Shown here in pieces: positions 42,510 through 52,756 of a stretch of DNA of 64,000 nt. The position numbers were made by a program, and so were the translations under genes. The DNA comes from Phytophthora sp. 'mugwort'. Lineage: Eukaryota; Oomycota; Peronosporomycetes; Peronosporales; Peronosporaceae. The stretch covers positions 6,262,001 to 6,326,000 of the forward strand of contig JAUCEF010000005.1 of NCBI GenBank assembly GCA_033558025.1, given 5' to 3'. The first letter of the stretch is position 1. Every line of letters begins with the position of its first letter. The notes beneath the pieces are model-generated. The model was not told the DNA's origin. It worked only from the letters and a program-made list of their open reading frames with translations, and searched no databases.

Positions 42510-44330
42510 GCTTCACCAGTCAGTTAGTCGCTTCCGCATGCGTTGAAGCACTGTCAGGATTGGTTGCAATTGATTCAGGGACAGCGGGGTAGTAGCTAAG
42601 ATGCACTCGCGGAATGGAAAAATACTTGCCAGACAAGTACTTCATCTTTGTTACTGTCAGTTTTTTGACTGGGTGGCGATTTAGCTTCACAGAATCGATG
42701 TTAGCTTCGGAAATGTCGCGGACAGAAGCTCCAAATAAATCTGACAGCACGGCTTTCCTGATCGTATCAATGTTGTCTGTGTTGGGCATCGCGAAGAAAG
42801 TGACTCTTCGTCAGGCGTATCCACTGTTTTACGCGCTGCACAAAATCCGCGGTCAATCTCGGATAGGTAGTTGGCTGTATAACCTGCTGGGGGTGGGATG
42901 AAGTACTTACTAAGAAGTTCATTCCAACCCTGAACGGTCGGGCAGGATCGTTGTGGTCAAGAAATATCCCGGGCACACTTTTAATATTGTTGACCTCCCG
43001 AACCAAATCTGTCGGGGTGTACATATTCATCTGGCGTGTTGCACCACGGCACCAAGCCACCACTCGGTCGGAAATATTATGTGAGTGGCCCGGAAGTAGA
43101 AAGCACAGGACAATTTTTTTATGGGAAGATGACGGACAGCATTGCGAAAAACATCATCACAGCCTTGGATTAATTTTGCCCGACGCAATTGTCCAAGAGG
43201 ATAAAACTGACCTTTGGTGTTGCAACACCTTTTGGCATGTCGCCTTTCAGTTGGATAGGTCATACAACATGCATAAACTGTATAGAGCATTGGCATCTTT
43301 GCCTTGATTACGTTCGTCATAGAAGTAAACGTTGTTCCTGTTGTTTGAAATGTCCGTTACCGCAAAGTTTTGGATCATGAGGTTGCTGTTAAAATAGTCC
43401 ACAGACGGACGTGCGTGCGGCATAGCAATGCTACCGCCGTAGTCTTCCGCTTGAATCTCCCATTTGCGATTCGACGTTGCTCGGATCAGTTGTGACGTTA
43501 TCTGCGTTATTAAGGGTGCCCTGTCTACACCCTGCCGGTCGAGATCGTCATAAAGGTGTCCGGGATAATTTCAGGAGGTAAACACTGTTCCGGCGCATGA
43601 AGACCTGTGATGAAAGTTGAAACGAAGCGCCGTTGAGCATTACTTCACTGATATGAGTCTTCTTTTCAACCATGATATTGTTTTTGTTTTTCGCGACAGA
43701 AATGCCAACTTCGCGCAACAATGTGTCGAGCCTGACACAGCAGTCGCAGACATCTTCTGCTGTTCATGTCAAGTGAACACCAGGGTAACACGTATTGTGG
43801 GGGTTCGTTCGTAGCTCATCGTTCTCGTGTCGGGATTCACCCGCGTTATGTTGTCCTGATAATGCACGCCGACTACCTTCCACGTTATCCCAGGTTCTGT
43901 GAAATATTGACGTGGTCGTCTGTGTGCACACGGGAACCCGTCCCCTGGGATTCACGTTTAACCGTGGGCTTTAAAAGCAGCGAAATCTGCTTCGGTAAAC
44001 GCATGCGAAGGTTGGGGCCGCTCGCGTCTTATGTGTAGTGTGTCAACTCCATTTTGGATGATATTTCGCAGCCTCGCTACGCGGCTCCCACCGACGGGAA
44101 GGATCGCTCTGATTACGCGCTCTGAAAGCCTTGTTGCAGCAACTGCATCATGAACCCTTCTGATTGCTCCCATTCCTTTCCTCCATGCCCACTTTCCCAA
44201 GAATCCCACTGCTCCCGCATAGTTTTTACAGCATCTTCACCACCGCTCGCCTGTACGCGGCTTCTGCCCGACCTAGCCCTTCTCCCGTCGACGACGAGGA
44301 ACCGTTGCCTGGGAGCCACCGGCATGCTGA
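42510..44330 (-). pseudogene. Decayed DDE-like transposase with DNC-GQN motif
   Basis: Reading leftward and changing frame several times, one can follow ILPVGGSRVARLRNIIQNGV and PQPSHAFTEADFAAFKAHG (44209-43958), then AEDVCDCCVRLDTLLREVGI (43750 on), YFYDERNQGKDANALYSLCM (43320), VSFILLDNCVGQN with SKAVMMFFAMLSVIFP (43180), then VVAWCRGATRQMNMYTPTDL and KSVPGIFLDHNDPARPF (43063-42767). The DNC-GQN stretch, the Cys-rich VCDxC and the HSH-like part are shared by a group of transposon-borne proteins widespread in oomycetes and animals. Stops and shifts are many, so it is dead. I do not know the superfamily for certain. Confidence 0.5.
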
Positions 44331-44779
44331 CGTGGCATTACGGTGTGTAAGCAGTACGAAAACCAGGAATGTCTCACTGGTAGTTGGCAGGTGTAACCAC
44401 AAATACAACTCGGCTTGGTAATACCCAGGATATTTTGCTGGACCCCGGGGTCCGGCAAACGCTTCAAATGCTGGTCGATGGTCCATCGCTACCATCGACG
44501 ATGGTAGTGTGTGAGTATAAAGGGCGCGTACAGCGTCACGACATCCCCGTTATCTTAAAAGAATTGTATGTTCCCTGGCGAGGGAAAAAGCCACATACAA
44601 ATTTCAAGTGAAAACTTGGTTAAAAATATATATTCAGTTTAAGCAATTTGGTAATGCTGCATTATGCAACATACGGCTAGGAGGGGTTAGAATAATTTTA
44701 AATGCTCATGTGCACCACACCACACAGCTAAACCAGTCGTGACTCACAACTCGAGAGCCGCACACTTTGGCTATCAACA
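44331..44779. other. Intergenic upstream of the Der GTPase gene
   Basis: Contains a 75-codon plus frame (44384-44611) with no domain, and an AT-rich stretch at 44600-44700. A GTATAAA occurs at about 44516, but it is 260 nt from the next start codon. Confidence 0.4.
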
Positions 44780-46625
44780 ATGTTGCGGAGTCTGTTGCAG
44801 CGATCGTCACACGCGCCCAGGGGGCTGCTGCACCCCGCACGTTGTTTCTTGACCGTCATGGATGACACAGAGCCGCGGCGCTTCCTGGAGGACCATCCGC
44901 GACTACGCATCGCCCTCGTAGGCCGTACCAACGTGGGCAAGAGCACGCTCTTCAACCGCCTGACCAAGTCGCGTGCCGCCATCGTTCACAACGTGCCCGG
45001 CACGACGCGTGACCGCCGCTACGCGCGCGCCACCGTGGCCGGACTGGAACTGGATGTGGTGGACACTGGCGGACTGGAAGATGCGCCCGCTGGGACCCTG
45101 GAGGAAGGAATGCTGGAGCAAACGAGACTCGCCGTGCACGAAGCCGATCTCATCTTCTTCCTGGTGGACGGACGTCAGGGTATTACGCCCGTAGACACGC
45201 ACTTTGCTCGGTGGCTGCGCAGGGAGAACCCAAAGGCGCCGATTCACCTGGTGTCTAACAAACTGGAGGGAGACCCCGAGCGCTGGGAGGATGAACTGAA
45301 CGACTGCTACCAGCTGGGCATGGGAGGAGCAATCCCGCTGTCTGCGGAGCACGGTGAGGGCATCACGCTGCTGCTGGACGAGATCATTCCGGTGTATGAT
45401 AAATTCGAGAAGGAGAAACAGGAGAAGGAGACGAAGGTGAAGAAGCAGGAGGGAGAGCAGGAAGAAGAAGACGTACGTGCGCTGGTACTTTTGGTGACGC
45501 TGGAGCGGTGAAAGTGCTGACGGTTTTGGTGTGTTTTGTTGTTGAGCAGCCGCGTACGATCAAGCTTGCTATTGTCGGGCGTCCGAATGTCGGCAAGTCG
45601 ACGCTACTCAACAAGATTGTACGCAACGATCGCGTGCTCACGGGTCCCGAGTACGTCCGGACGGAACTTGAATGCTTCTGTGTGTTCGACGCTAACGTAA
45701 TATTGTTATTGTTGGTACCAGGCCGGGTGTGACGCGGGATTCAGTAGAAGTGCCCTGGACGTTCCACGGACGCTCCATTAAGCTCGTGGATACGGCGGGT
45801 ATCCGACGATACAGCAAACGTGACCACGACGATCAGATCGAGAACCTGTCGGTTCGCGATTCCTTCCGTGCGATTGACTCAGCCCAAGTCGTGGTGGTGG
45901 TCGTGGATATGAGCGAGCCGAAGCTTATTCACATGGACCTGACCATCGCGCAGCGCGTGATTGAAGAGGGTCGTGCGCTGGTGCTTGCGGCCAACAAAAG
46001 CGACCTGGCCGGCGCCAGTGTCGAGTTCGAGATGCAGCGTATTCAGAACGAGCTTCAAGACTCACTCGCGCAGGTGCGTGGTGTGCCAGTGGTGCCCATC
46101 TCTGCACTGACGGGAAATGGCATCAAGAAACTCGTGCCGGAAGTGCTGAAGGCGTATGAGAAGTGGGACCTTCGCGTTACAACCGGTCGTCTGAACCGTT
46201 GGCTCAAGGCCATGGCGCGACACCACCCACCTCCGACGGTCAAGGGCAAGACGCTGAACGTCAAGTACGCGACACAGGTGAAGTCCCGCCCGCCCACATT
46301 TGCGGTGTTTGTCAGCAAGCCGTCTGAGGTGCCGGAATCGTACCAGCGGTTTTTATTGAGCCAACTTCGCGAGGAGTTTGACATGGTTGGTGTGCCAGCT
46401 CGCCTGCTGCTGCGAGGCAACAAGGAGAACCCGTTCGAGAAGCGCAAGAAATTCCAGCAGCGTACGAGCAGCGTATTGTATGGCAAGCAGCGCCAGGCAC
46501 AGAAATCCACAGAAGAGCTGACTGCTGACGTCTCGCCTAAGGCAAAGAGCGGTAAGAAGACGTCCCTGACCAGGAAACAGAAGACCGGACACTTTACTCC
46601 TCGCCGCTTTAAGGGAAAGAAGTAA
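44780..46625 (+). CDS. Der/EngA-type tandem GTPase, probably mitochondrial
   Basis: Three exons (44780-45472, 45550-45650, 45722-46625; introns 77 and 71 nt) give 565 residues. Two G domains are present: [19 protein letters not shown] and DTGG in the first (from about residue 43), and [21 protein letters not shown] and NKSD in the second (from about residue 236). A KH-like C-terminus and a basic tail ([15 protein letters not shown]) follow. This tandem layout is unique to Der (EngA), which helps assemble the large ribosomal subunit in bacteria and organelles. The N-terminus ([20 protein letters not shown]) is Arg/Ser/Leu-rich without acids, as in a mitochondrial leader. The first G4 motif is SNKLE instead of NKxD. 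The linker between domains is Glu/Lys-rich and splicing occurs within it. Confidence 0.92.
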
Positions 46626-46785
46626 ACACCGACAGATAGATAGAGCTACCAATGACATGCACATCACACACAGTACACGCATTGCGTTCAATACATGCAC
46701 GTTCGGTGCCTTCAAGACGGCACAAATTCTACTCTATTACTTCAAGTGTCATGACTTAAGTTGTTCAGCTTCCAGCAAATGGAGC

Positions 46786-47116
46786 TTAAGCGTGGCCTGG
46801 GAAGCACTGTTCAAGAGTGAAGCCCTTGGCTGCGTGCTTGCTCTGGTAGTGGTCATTCAACTGCGCATTCTGTTGACACCAAATAGACGGCAAAAAAGGT
46901 CAGTATAAACGGTTATCATGGTCGAGACCAGGAGAAGTGACGTACGCTCGCCGTGATGAGGAATGTGGCTAGACAGATCGTGCACTTGAGTCCATTCCGG
47001 TCCGCTTCCATCTTCGCTTTGGACTCGGCGTGGTTCTTGTGCTTGGCCTCCTTCATCTTCTTGGCGTTCACACGATCGCGTTTAGCCGCCGATTTCTGTC
47101 CGTTGCCGCCGCCCAT
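46786..47116 (-). CDS. ZNF706/At2g23090-like small zinc finger protein (copy A)
   Basis: Two exons, 47116-46946 and 46869-46786, with a 76-nt intron, give 84 residues. It starts MGGGNGQKSAAKRDRVNAKK, followed by a Lys-rich SERF-like helix, then a C2H2 finger (CTICLATF...LNDHYQSKH) and ends FTLEQCFPGHA. Length and order fit the ZNF706 family of small basic proteins, related in part to SERF/4F5. The exon sizes (171 and 84 nt) are identical to those of copy B, 0.6 kb away on the same strand. A cytosolic or nuclear role in RNA or protein handling has been suggested for the family. Confidence 0.85.
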
Positions 47117-47718
47117 GGTGTTTGGGTATTGAGTTAGATGTGAAACGAGTTGGAGACTTGAGCCCAGCGAGGAAACTTGGAGAATGATACGGGGCTCGCG
47201 CCGCCCCATTGCACTGGCTGGGGGCGGGGCATCGCAGAGCGGCCAGAACGACGTCACATACCCAACAACGAGAAGCGACCACGCACGCGTGGGAACAGCT
47301 GCATAGATCTGCTCTTGGTCACTCGCCTCGCCCTGGCAATGCAAAGCACCCTGCAGCAGTACGAGCAAGCAAGTGAAACACAACGCAAACCTCACTCGAG
47401 CACTAGCAGCCTAGAGGTTACAACGCTGCAGGATGAACAAGAACACGAACTGAAGCAAAGCAAAGTCGGTTTCTCTCTTATCGGTAAGGAGACATGCAGC
47501 ACAACACATCTAGATCATCTGTGCTACTGCAGTGCACTGCAAAGCAATCTCGGGGTGTGACGTCCATCATTCTGCTTGAGTATAAATGTATGTAGAGATA
47601 ACGAAGGGGAGACAGGTGAAGGAGGGAACTCCCCACACAAACGTCACATTAGCGCCACACAGTAGCAGCTATGGCGGCGGCGAGTGAAGATGCATCTGTC
47701 TGACCGACTGGGGGCTCT

Positions 47719-48063
47719 TTAAACCTTGCCGGGGAAGCACTGCTCGATGGTGAAGCCCTTGGACGAGTGCTTGCTCTCGAAGTGGTCGTTTAGCTGCGAC
47801 TTCTGCTCGCATATAGCAGGGAGAGAGAAGGAGAGATGATTGAGTGAATATCTGGGAGAAGGAAGGGGCTAACACGGATGAAAAGGACATACACTGGCCG
47901 TGATGAGGAAGGTGGTCATGCAGATCTTGCACTTGATGCCGTTCTTGTCGGCCTCCATCTTGGCCTTGGATTCGGCGTGATTCTTCTGCTTGGCGTCCTT
48001 CATCTTCTTAAGGTTGTTACGATCGCGCTTGGTCGCAGACTTCTGGCCGTTGCCGCCGCCCAT
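47719..48063 (-). CDS. ZNF706/At2g23090-like small zinc finger protein (copy B)
   Basis: Two exons, 48063-47893 and 47802-47719, with a 90-nt intron, give 84 residues. It starts MGGGNGQKSATKRDRNNLKK and has the finger CKICMTTF...LNDHFESKH, ending GFTIEQCFPGKV. The acceptor was set at AGCAG|AAG by comparison with copy A. The introns differ in sequence and length, while the coding parts are highly alike, so the duplication is not very recent and the protein is under constraint. Like copy A, it would be a small basic zinc finger protein. Confidence 0.87.
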
Positions 48064-48366
48064 AGTTCTAGTTTGAGAAGGTAAATACAGGCTAGTGACT
48101 GCAAGAGGCGAATGGAATCTGACTGGATGGTTGGTGATGTCTGGGATAGAAGAAACCACTTGGGTTCAGTATTGAGTATATTTTTACATCGACGGGTCGG
48201 GTGCAGAATTTTGTAGTAGAGACTGTAGTTACTTTATTTGTACATCATTAAGCTGTTGTCATTTACCACAGGTATTATGTATGGTTTCATTAAGTCCGTT
48301 TTGTGCCTCTCGTTTGTGACGACCAAAATTCGAGACGGACCGTTACCGCGAAACGACGTGAACAAC

Positions 48367-49953
48367 ATGGCTACACTCCATCACACCCAGGTCATGTCGT
48401 TGATGTCCTGCACCTGCTCCTGCGGCCTCCATTATGCACTACAAAGGCCGGACGCAACTGCTCCGAGCCTTGTACAACTCGCTAGCGCCCATGACGCCGA
48501 GTCCGACGGAGAATACGCCGAGCAGGACGAATACCAGGAGGAGGAGCACACGCTTGAAGTGAGCTCTCCCCACGACAGCGACGAAAGCTACGAAGATTCC
48601 GCTGCAATAGAGCGAGAGGAGGCAGAGGCAGCCGTCATCACGCTACAGCTGCAGGTACGCGCGCTGCGCAAGTATAAGAGCAACTACGAGCTGCTGTGCG
48701 GCGAGCTGGGCGAGCTCAACGCGCAGATCGGTCTGCAACTACAGCGCCATGAAGCAGACGTCGCCGCCTTGCAAGCTTCAATTGCGGATCTTCAGACAGA
48801 GAAGATTGCTCTGGGAGCTCAAGTGACCGACGCGCAACAAGCGTTGGCGGTGCAGCGGGACACAGTCAAACAAGACCGCGAGTACTCGGAGCATGTGCAT
48901 CGTCAGCTCAGCACGGCAGCAGAACTGCTCAAGGTCACGGAGAATCGGTTAGAGCAGCAGAAGGAGCAGTTTACAGCGGAGATTGAGCGGCTGAGAGCGC
49001 AACTTGCTGTCGGATATGACGAGCGTGCACAGTATCAGGTTACAGCCAAGGGGCTGGAGGAGGAACTCGAAGCGCTACGAGCACGGCAGGCTGCGATTAA
49101 AAAGCAGGAGGCCTTACAAAGACGGCGTGAAAAGACTAAACATAAGAAGGAATTGATGGCCCGGGCAGCAAAATTTCGAGCTGTTAGCGACGAGTTAGAG
49201 GCTCAGCGTTCGTCTGTGCGTGCAACCAAGAAGCAGTTAGCACAGGTGCAGACAGATAACGACGCCCTGCGCAAACAACTGGCTAAAGTAAAGCGTGACG
49301 GCGGGCATTTGTCCGACATTATCGAGAGTCAACGTGTCGAGTATGAATCATACGCAGACGAGCTCATGCAGATGAAGAAAACAAAGACACATCTTACAAA
49401 GCGGGTGGCAGTGTTGTCCCAGGAGACAGATCAGCTTCAGAACGAGCTTGCAGATGCCAAAGAAGAACTCGTGTACAAGAACAACGAGCTCGAAAGTTGT
49501 CGGAAGGAGCTGAAGAACGTACGCAGTGAGCTACGACAGATTTCTCAAGAGCTCGACGAGGGCAAATGCGCCAACGAGAGACTGATTAAGCAGGTCGAAA
49601 CTCTGCAGACAGCGGCGAATGAACGAGGCTTCAAAGCCAAGATGGAGCAGCAAGAACAGCGATTAAGTCGTGAGCGCAAGTCCCGCAATAAATTAATACG
49701 CCTTCGCGAGCTTCTGGCAGACAACCAGCAGCGTGCTACCGAATCGTCTAAAGACGTTCAGAAACTGCGTCACGAGCTCCTGGCTGTTCAAAAGTTGGTG
49801 CACGGCTGCACAGAGGAGCAAGATTCCACACTTGAACCGATAGATCAATGGGCCGAACTGATGCAAAATAGCGTCGAAGCTAAAGAATCGGCCCTTAACA
49901 CCGCCATAATGGAGAAAGTACGAGGTTTTAGTGCTTCAGGCAGCAACAGCTAG
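48367..49953 (+). CDS. Long coiled-coil protein of unknown function
   Basis: Single exon. The frame is open from 48238, but the ATG at 48367 (aacaacATGg) has the better context and gives 528 residues. A short Cys-containing N-terminus (SLMSCTCSCGLHYALQR) and an acidic stretch (SDGEYAEQDEYQEEEHTLE) lead into a nearly unbroken coiled coil from about residue 95 to the end (for example VALRKYKSN-like heptads, RAQLAVGYDERAQYQVTAKG, LTKRVAVLSQETDQLQNELA). No other domain is seen. It is convergent with another coiled-coil gene 39 nt away. Basal-body, flagellar or cytoskeletal proteins often look like this, but nothing specific is shown. Confidence 0.8.
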   Translation: MATLHHTQVMSLMSCTCSCGLHYALQRPDATAPSLVQLASAHDAESDGEYAEQDEYQEEEHTLEVSSPHDSDESYEDSAAIEREEAEAAVITLQLQVRALRKYKSNYELLCGELGELNAQIGLQLQRHEADVAALQASIADLQTEKIALGAQVTDAQQALAVQRDTVKQDREYSEHVHRQLSTAAELLKVTENRLEQQKEQFTAEIERLRAQLAVGYDERAQYQVTAKGLEEELEALRARQAAIKKQEALQRRREKTKHKKELMARAAKFRAVSDELEAQRSSVRATKKQLAQVQTDNDALRKQLAKVKRDGGHLSDIIESQRVEYESYADELMQMKKTKTHLTKRVAVLSQETDQLQNELADAKEELVYKNNELESCRKELKNVRSELRQISQELDEGKCANERLIKQVETLQTAANERGFKAKMEQQEQRLSRERKSRNKLIRLRELLADNQQRATESSKDVQKLRHELLAVQKLVHGCTEEQDSTLEPIDQWAELMQNSVEAKESALNTAIMEKVRGFSASGSNS

Positions 49954-49992
49954 TGGGTTTTGGTAAAATGAAGCCTTTTAGGCTTCTATAAG

Positions 49993-52494
49993 TCACCCCT
50001 TGCTTATCTTCATTTCTCTTTTCTTCTTTCTGTCTGCGACAGGGGGCTTTATGAGTGCTTCGTAGCGGGTCTTCAGCTTGTCAAACTCCCGCCGTAGGAA
50101 GTCGTTCTCTTCTCGAAGATCCTGCAGCTCCTGACTCATCACATTCACCTCAGCATCTGTAGCAGCACTGCTAGATTGAGCCATAGATCGTTGCTGCTTC
50201 TCAAGTTCCGCTATACGATCATCTTTTTCGCGAATACTCTCCCGAAATGTTTTGCGAAGTGTCTCCATTTCGTGCTTCAGCTGTTGTTGTTGTTGTTCCA
50301 TCATCACTGCTGCTGGAGCAGGGGGTACCGACATGGCGACACCGCCACTTCTTCCACTTGGCAATGGAATTTTACTTGCAGGTCTCCGCTACAAAGTTAT
50401 AGAGTCATAGATTCAGGTTATCAAACTTTGTCAAATGGAGAGCAAAGCGTGATTCAGACCCACCGGAACATGGAAAGTATTCTCGTCTCCGATGGGTGGC
50501 AGAGACGGAGACGATGATGTCGTTTGAATCGGTATCTGGGATGCTAGATCGGAATTGCCCCGAGATTCATACAAACTTCGTAGCTGTTTATCCTTGTCTT
50601 CAAGTTGGTTTTTCAATCCACGAACCACTTCAGTCAGGCGCTCCTTCTCTGCCTATTTGTTGGGAGAATACACACACGACAAGTTAGCGAATAAAGGTGG
50701 CACCAAGCTAAGCAGATTAACTCAACGCACAGCAATTGCGCGATACTGTGAAATCTCGCTAGGTTGAGGCATTACACCGTTTAATGAGCCGGCTGGATTC
50801 GCTGTCCGGTCATCTCCTCTGCTCTTGTGTTCAGCGACGATTTTGCGAAGTCTCTCCAGCTCGGCTCGCTCCTCTTGGCTGGCACCCTTTACACCATCTG
50901 CAGTCCGTGCACGCCTCGCTTCATGCAGCTTTGTCTTCCAAGTCTCCAGTTGGCGTTGAAGAGCATCGACTAGGGCATCGTCGGTGCGAGATTTCTCCAC
51001 CAGGACCTGGAATTTGTTGCGTGTTTCCTGCTTTTCCCTGTCAAGAATCTGCGCGCGTGCCTTGAGGGCATCGTAGTTTCGAGTTAAACGGTGAACACGC
51101 TCCTGCAACTCGTCACGCTGGTTTGTGAGCTGGTCTAGTAGTTTTTGTCGGTGCATATGCTGACCTGACAGGTCCTGCTGTGCGCGCTGATCGACATCCA
51201 GTACCGTCCCTGAGTCCGTCTCCGTTGAAGCAGTTCGAGGCTTTACAGCCGCAAGCTGAGTCTGCAGTTTCTTCACCTTAGCTTTGAGCATAATAATGTG
51301 CTGGGCTCGACCGCGGCGATTCGTGCCGCTGATGGTGCTGTCTGCACTTCCCACAACATCTTCGAGTAACACGTCTTCGCCGACTTCTCGTACCAACGCG
51401 CGCTGGGTTTTCTTGAGCTCCAGCTGCAGCGCAGTATTTTTCGACTTTAATTCGTCACAGAGTTTCTTCAGATACCCGTTATCACTGCAGGTATCCATGG
51501 GAGCTTCCGTCGGGGACTCGGTGCGTTGAGGTTGGTTGACTGCACCGAAGTTATTGGGCGTCTCGGCGGCGGCTCGGGCCTGAAAGCGCTGCAGCTTGAG
51601 CTTAAGTGTGTCAACCGCTTCATCGAGCTGCTTGTTGGCTGTTTCGAGCGCTTTGCATTTCTTGACTGCGTCTGCTGCAATCTTCTTCTCGCGCTGTACG
51701 GAACGTTTTAAGGCTCGCAGCGTCTTCGCCTGATGGATGATCTTCACGTCACGAACATCCTGAAGACGAGCATAAAAACTTTGAGAAAAAGATCGTGAGC
51801 GCATAGGGTTCCAACATGCCTTACATGCTCAATATTGTCCTTCTCGAGCAGGATATCCTGAACTGTGTCGACAGTTAGCCCTGGGACTGGTGTTTGTGCC
51901 TCGAGCTGGATCTGCAGCCTATTTAACGGCATTCGTCCAGATATCGCACCACCGTGAGGACTAACACACATAGCATCAGGGCAATTGCAAGGAACGTACA
52001 CTTTCACGTGTTGTCGAAGGTCACGCACTTCCGAAGTCAATGTCGCGTTGGCGTTCGTTAGCTCCTGGAGCTCTTGCACGCGGTCCCACTGCATTTCGCC
52101 CCGAAATGTTTGCTGTTGGCCGTGACTCAGTTGGCTACCGCCGGCAGCGCACTCGTCGTGATCGTGCTCGTCATTGTTGTTGCTTCCACTGATGGACTGC
52201 TTCTTGCTCCGCGAGCCCAAAGACTTGATGGCTGGCTCGTCATCATTCGAATCGGAGCTGCTGCTGTCATCTTCATCATCGAATCGAGGAACAACCAACG
52301 GGGCCTAGCACAATAAACAACCCATACATTGAGTCCCGGCTCCTTGACCTTTAGCATGCGGACTGCAGCATCGCTGTTGCCTCAAGACGCGCTCTACCAA
52401 CCTGTTGAGGTGGCACCCCTCGTCGCCGCAGGGTTACGTCAATCAACTTCTTGCCACCGGGACGAATATGCACTTGAGTGCTCTCCACCTCCAT
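49993..52494 (-). CDS. Multi-exon coiled-coil protein of unknown function
   Basis: Five exons (52494-52402, 52304-51825, 51759-50731, 50652-50464, 50388-49993) with introns of 97, 65, 78 and 75 nt, all in phase 0, give 728 residues. The N-terminus (MEVESTQVHIRPGGKKLIDV) is conserved-looking; a Ser/Asp-rich stretch (DDEDDSSSSDSNDDE) and an odd Cys/Pro segment (YVPCNCPDAMCVSPHGG) follow. The remainder is coiled coil, ending in a basic tail (PPVADRKKKREMKISKG). No catalytic motif was found. It could be centrosomal or flagellar; this rests on coiled-coil content only. Confidence 0.78.
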
Positions 52495-52756
52495 GAGCTA
52501 GAATCAAATTGCAGGAGATCGCGTCCTCCCAGCTTCACGCCCGTAATTTTGTAAAGGCGTCTCCAAAATACAGCAGCCAACCGCCAATCCTACACATTCC
52601 TGTGGGGATGTACTATTTTCGAGTGGCAAGCAAAACAATCCACAAGACATACCATTGCAGCGGCATCTTGGCATGTCTTCATTCGCTAGATAGTCAACGT
52701 AATAGCACTACACATCCGCAACAAATGAGTTCCCAAGCGTACTTAATTTATCTGCG

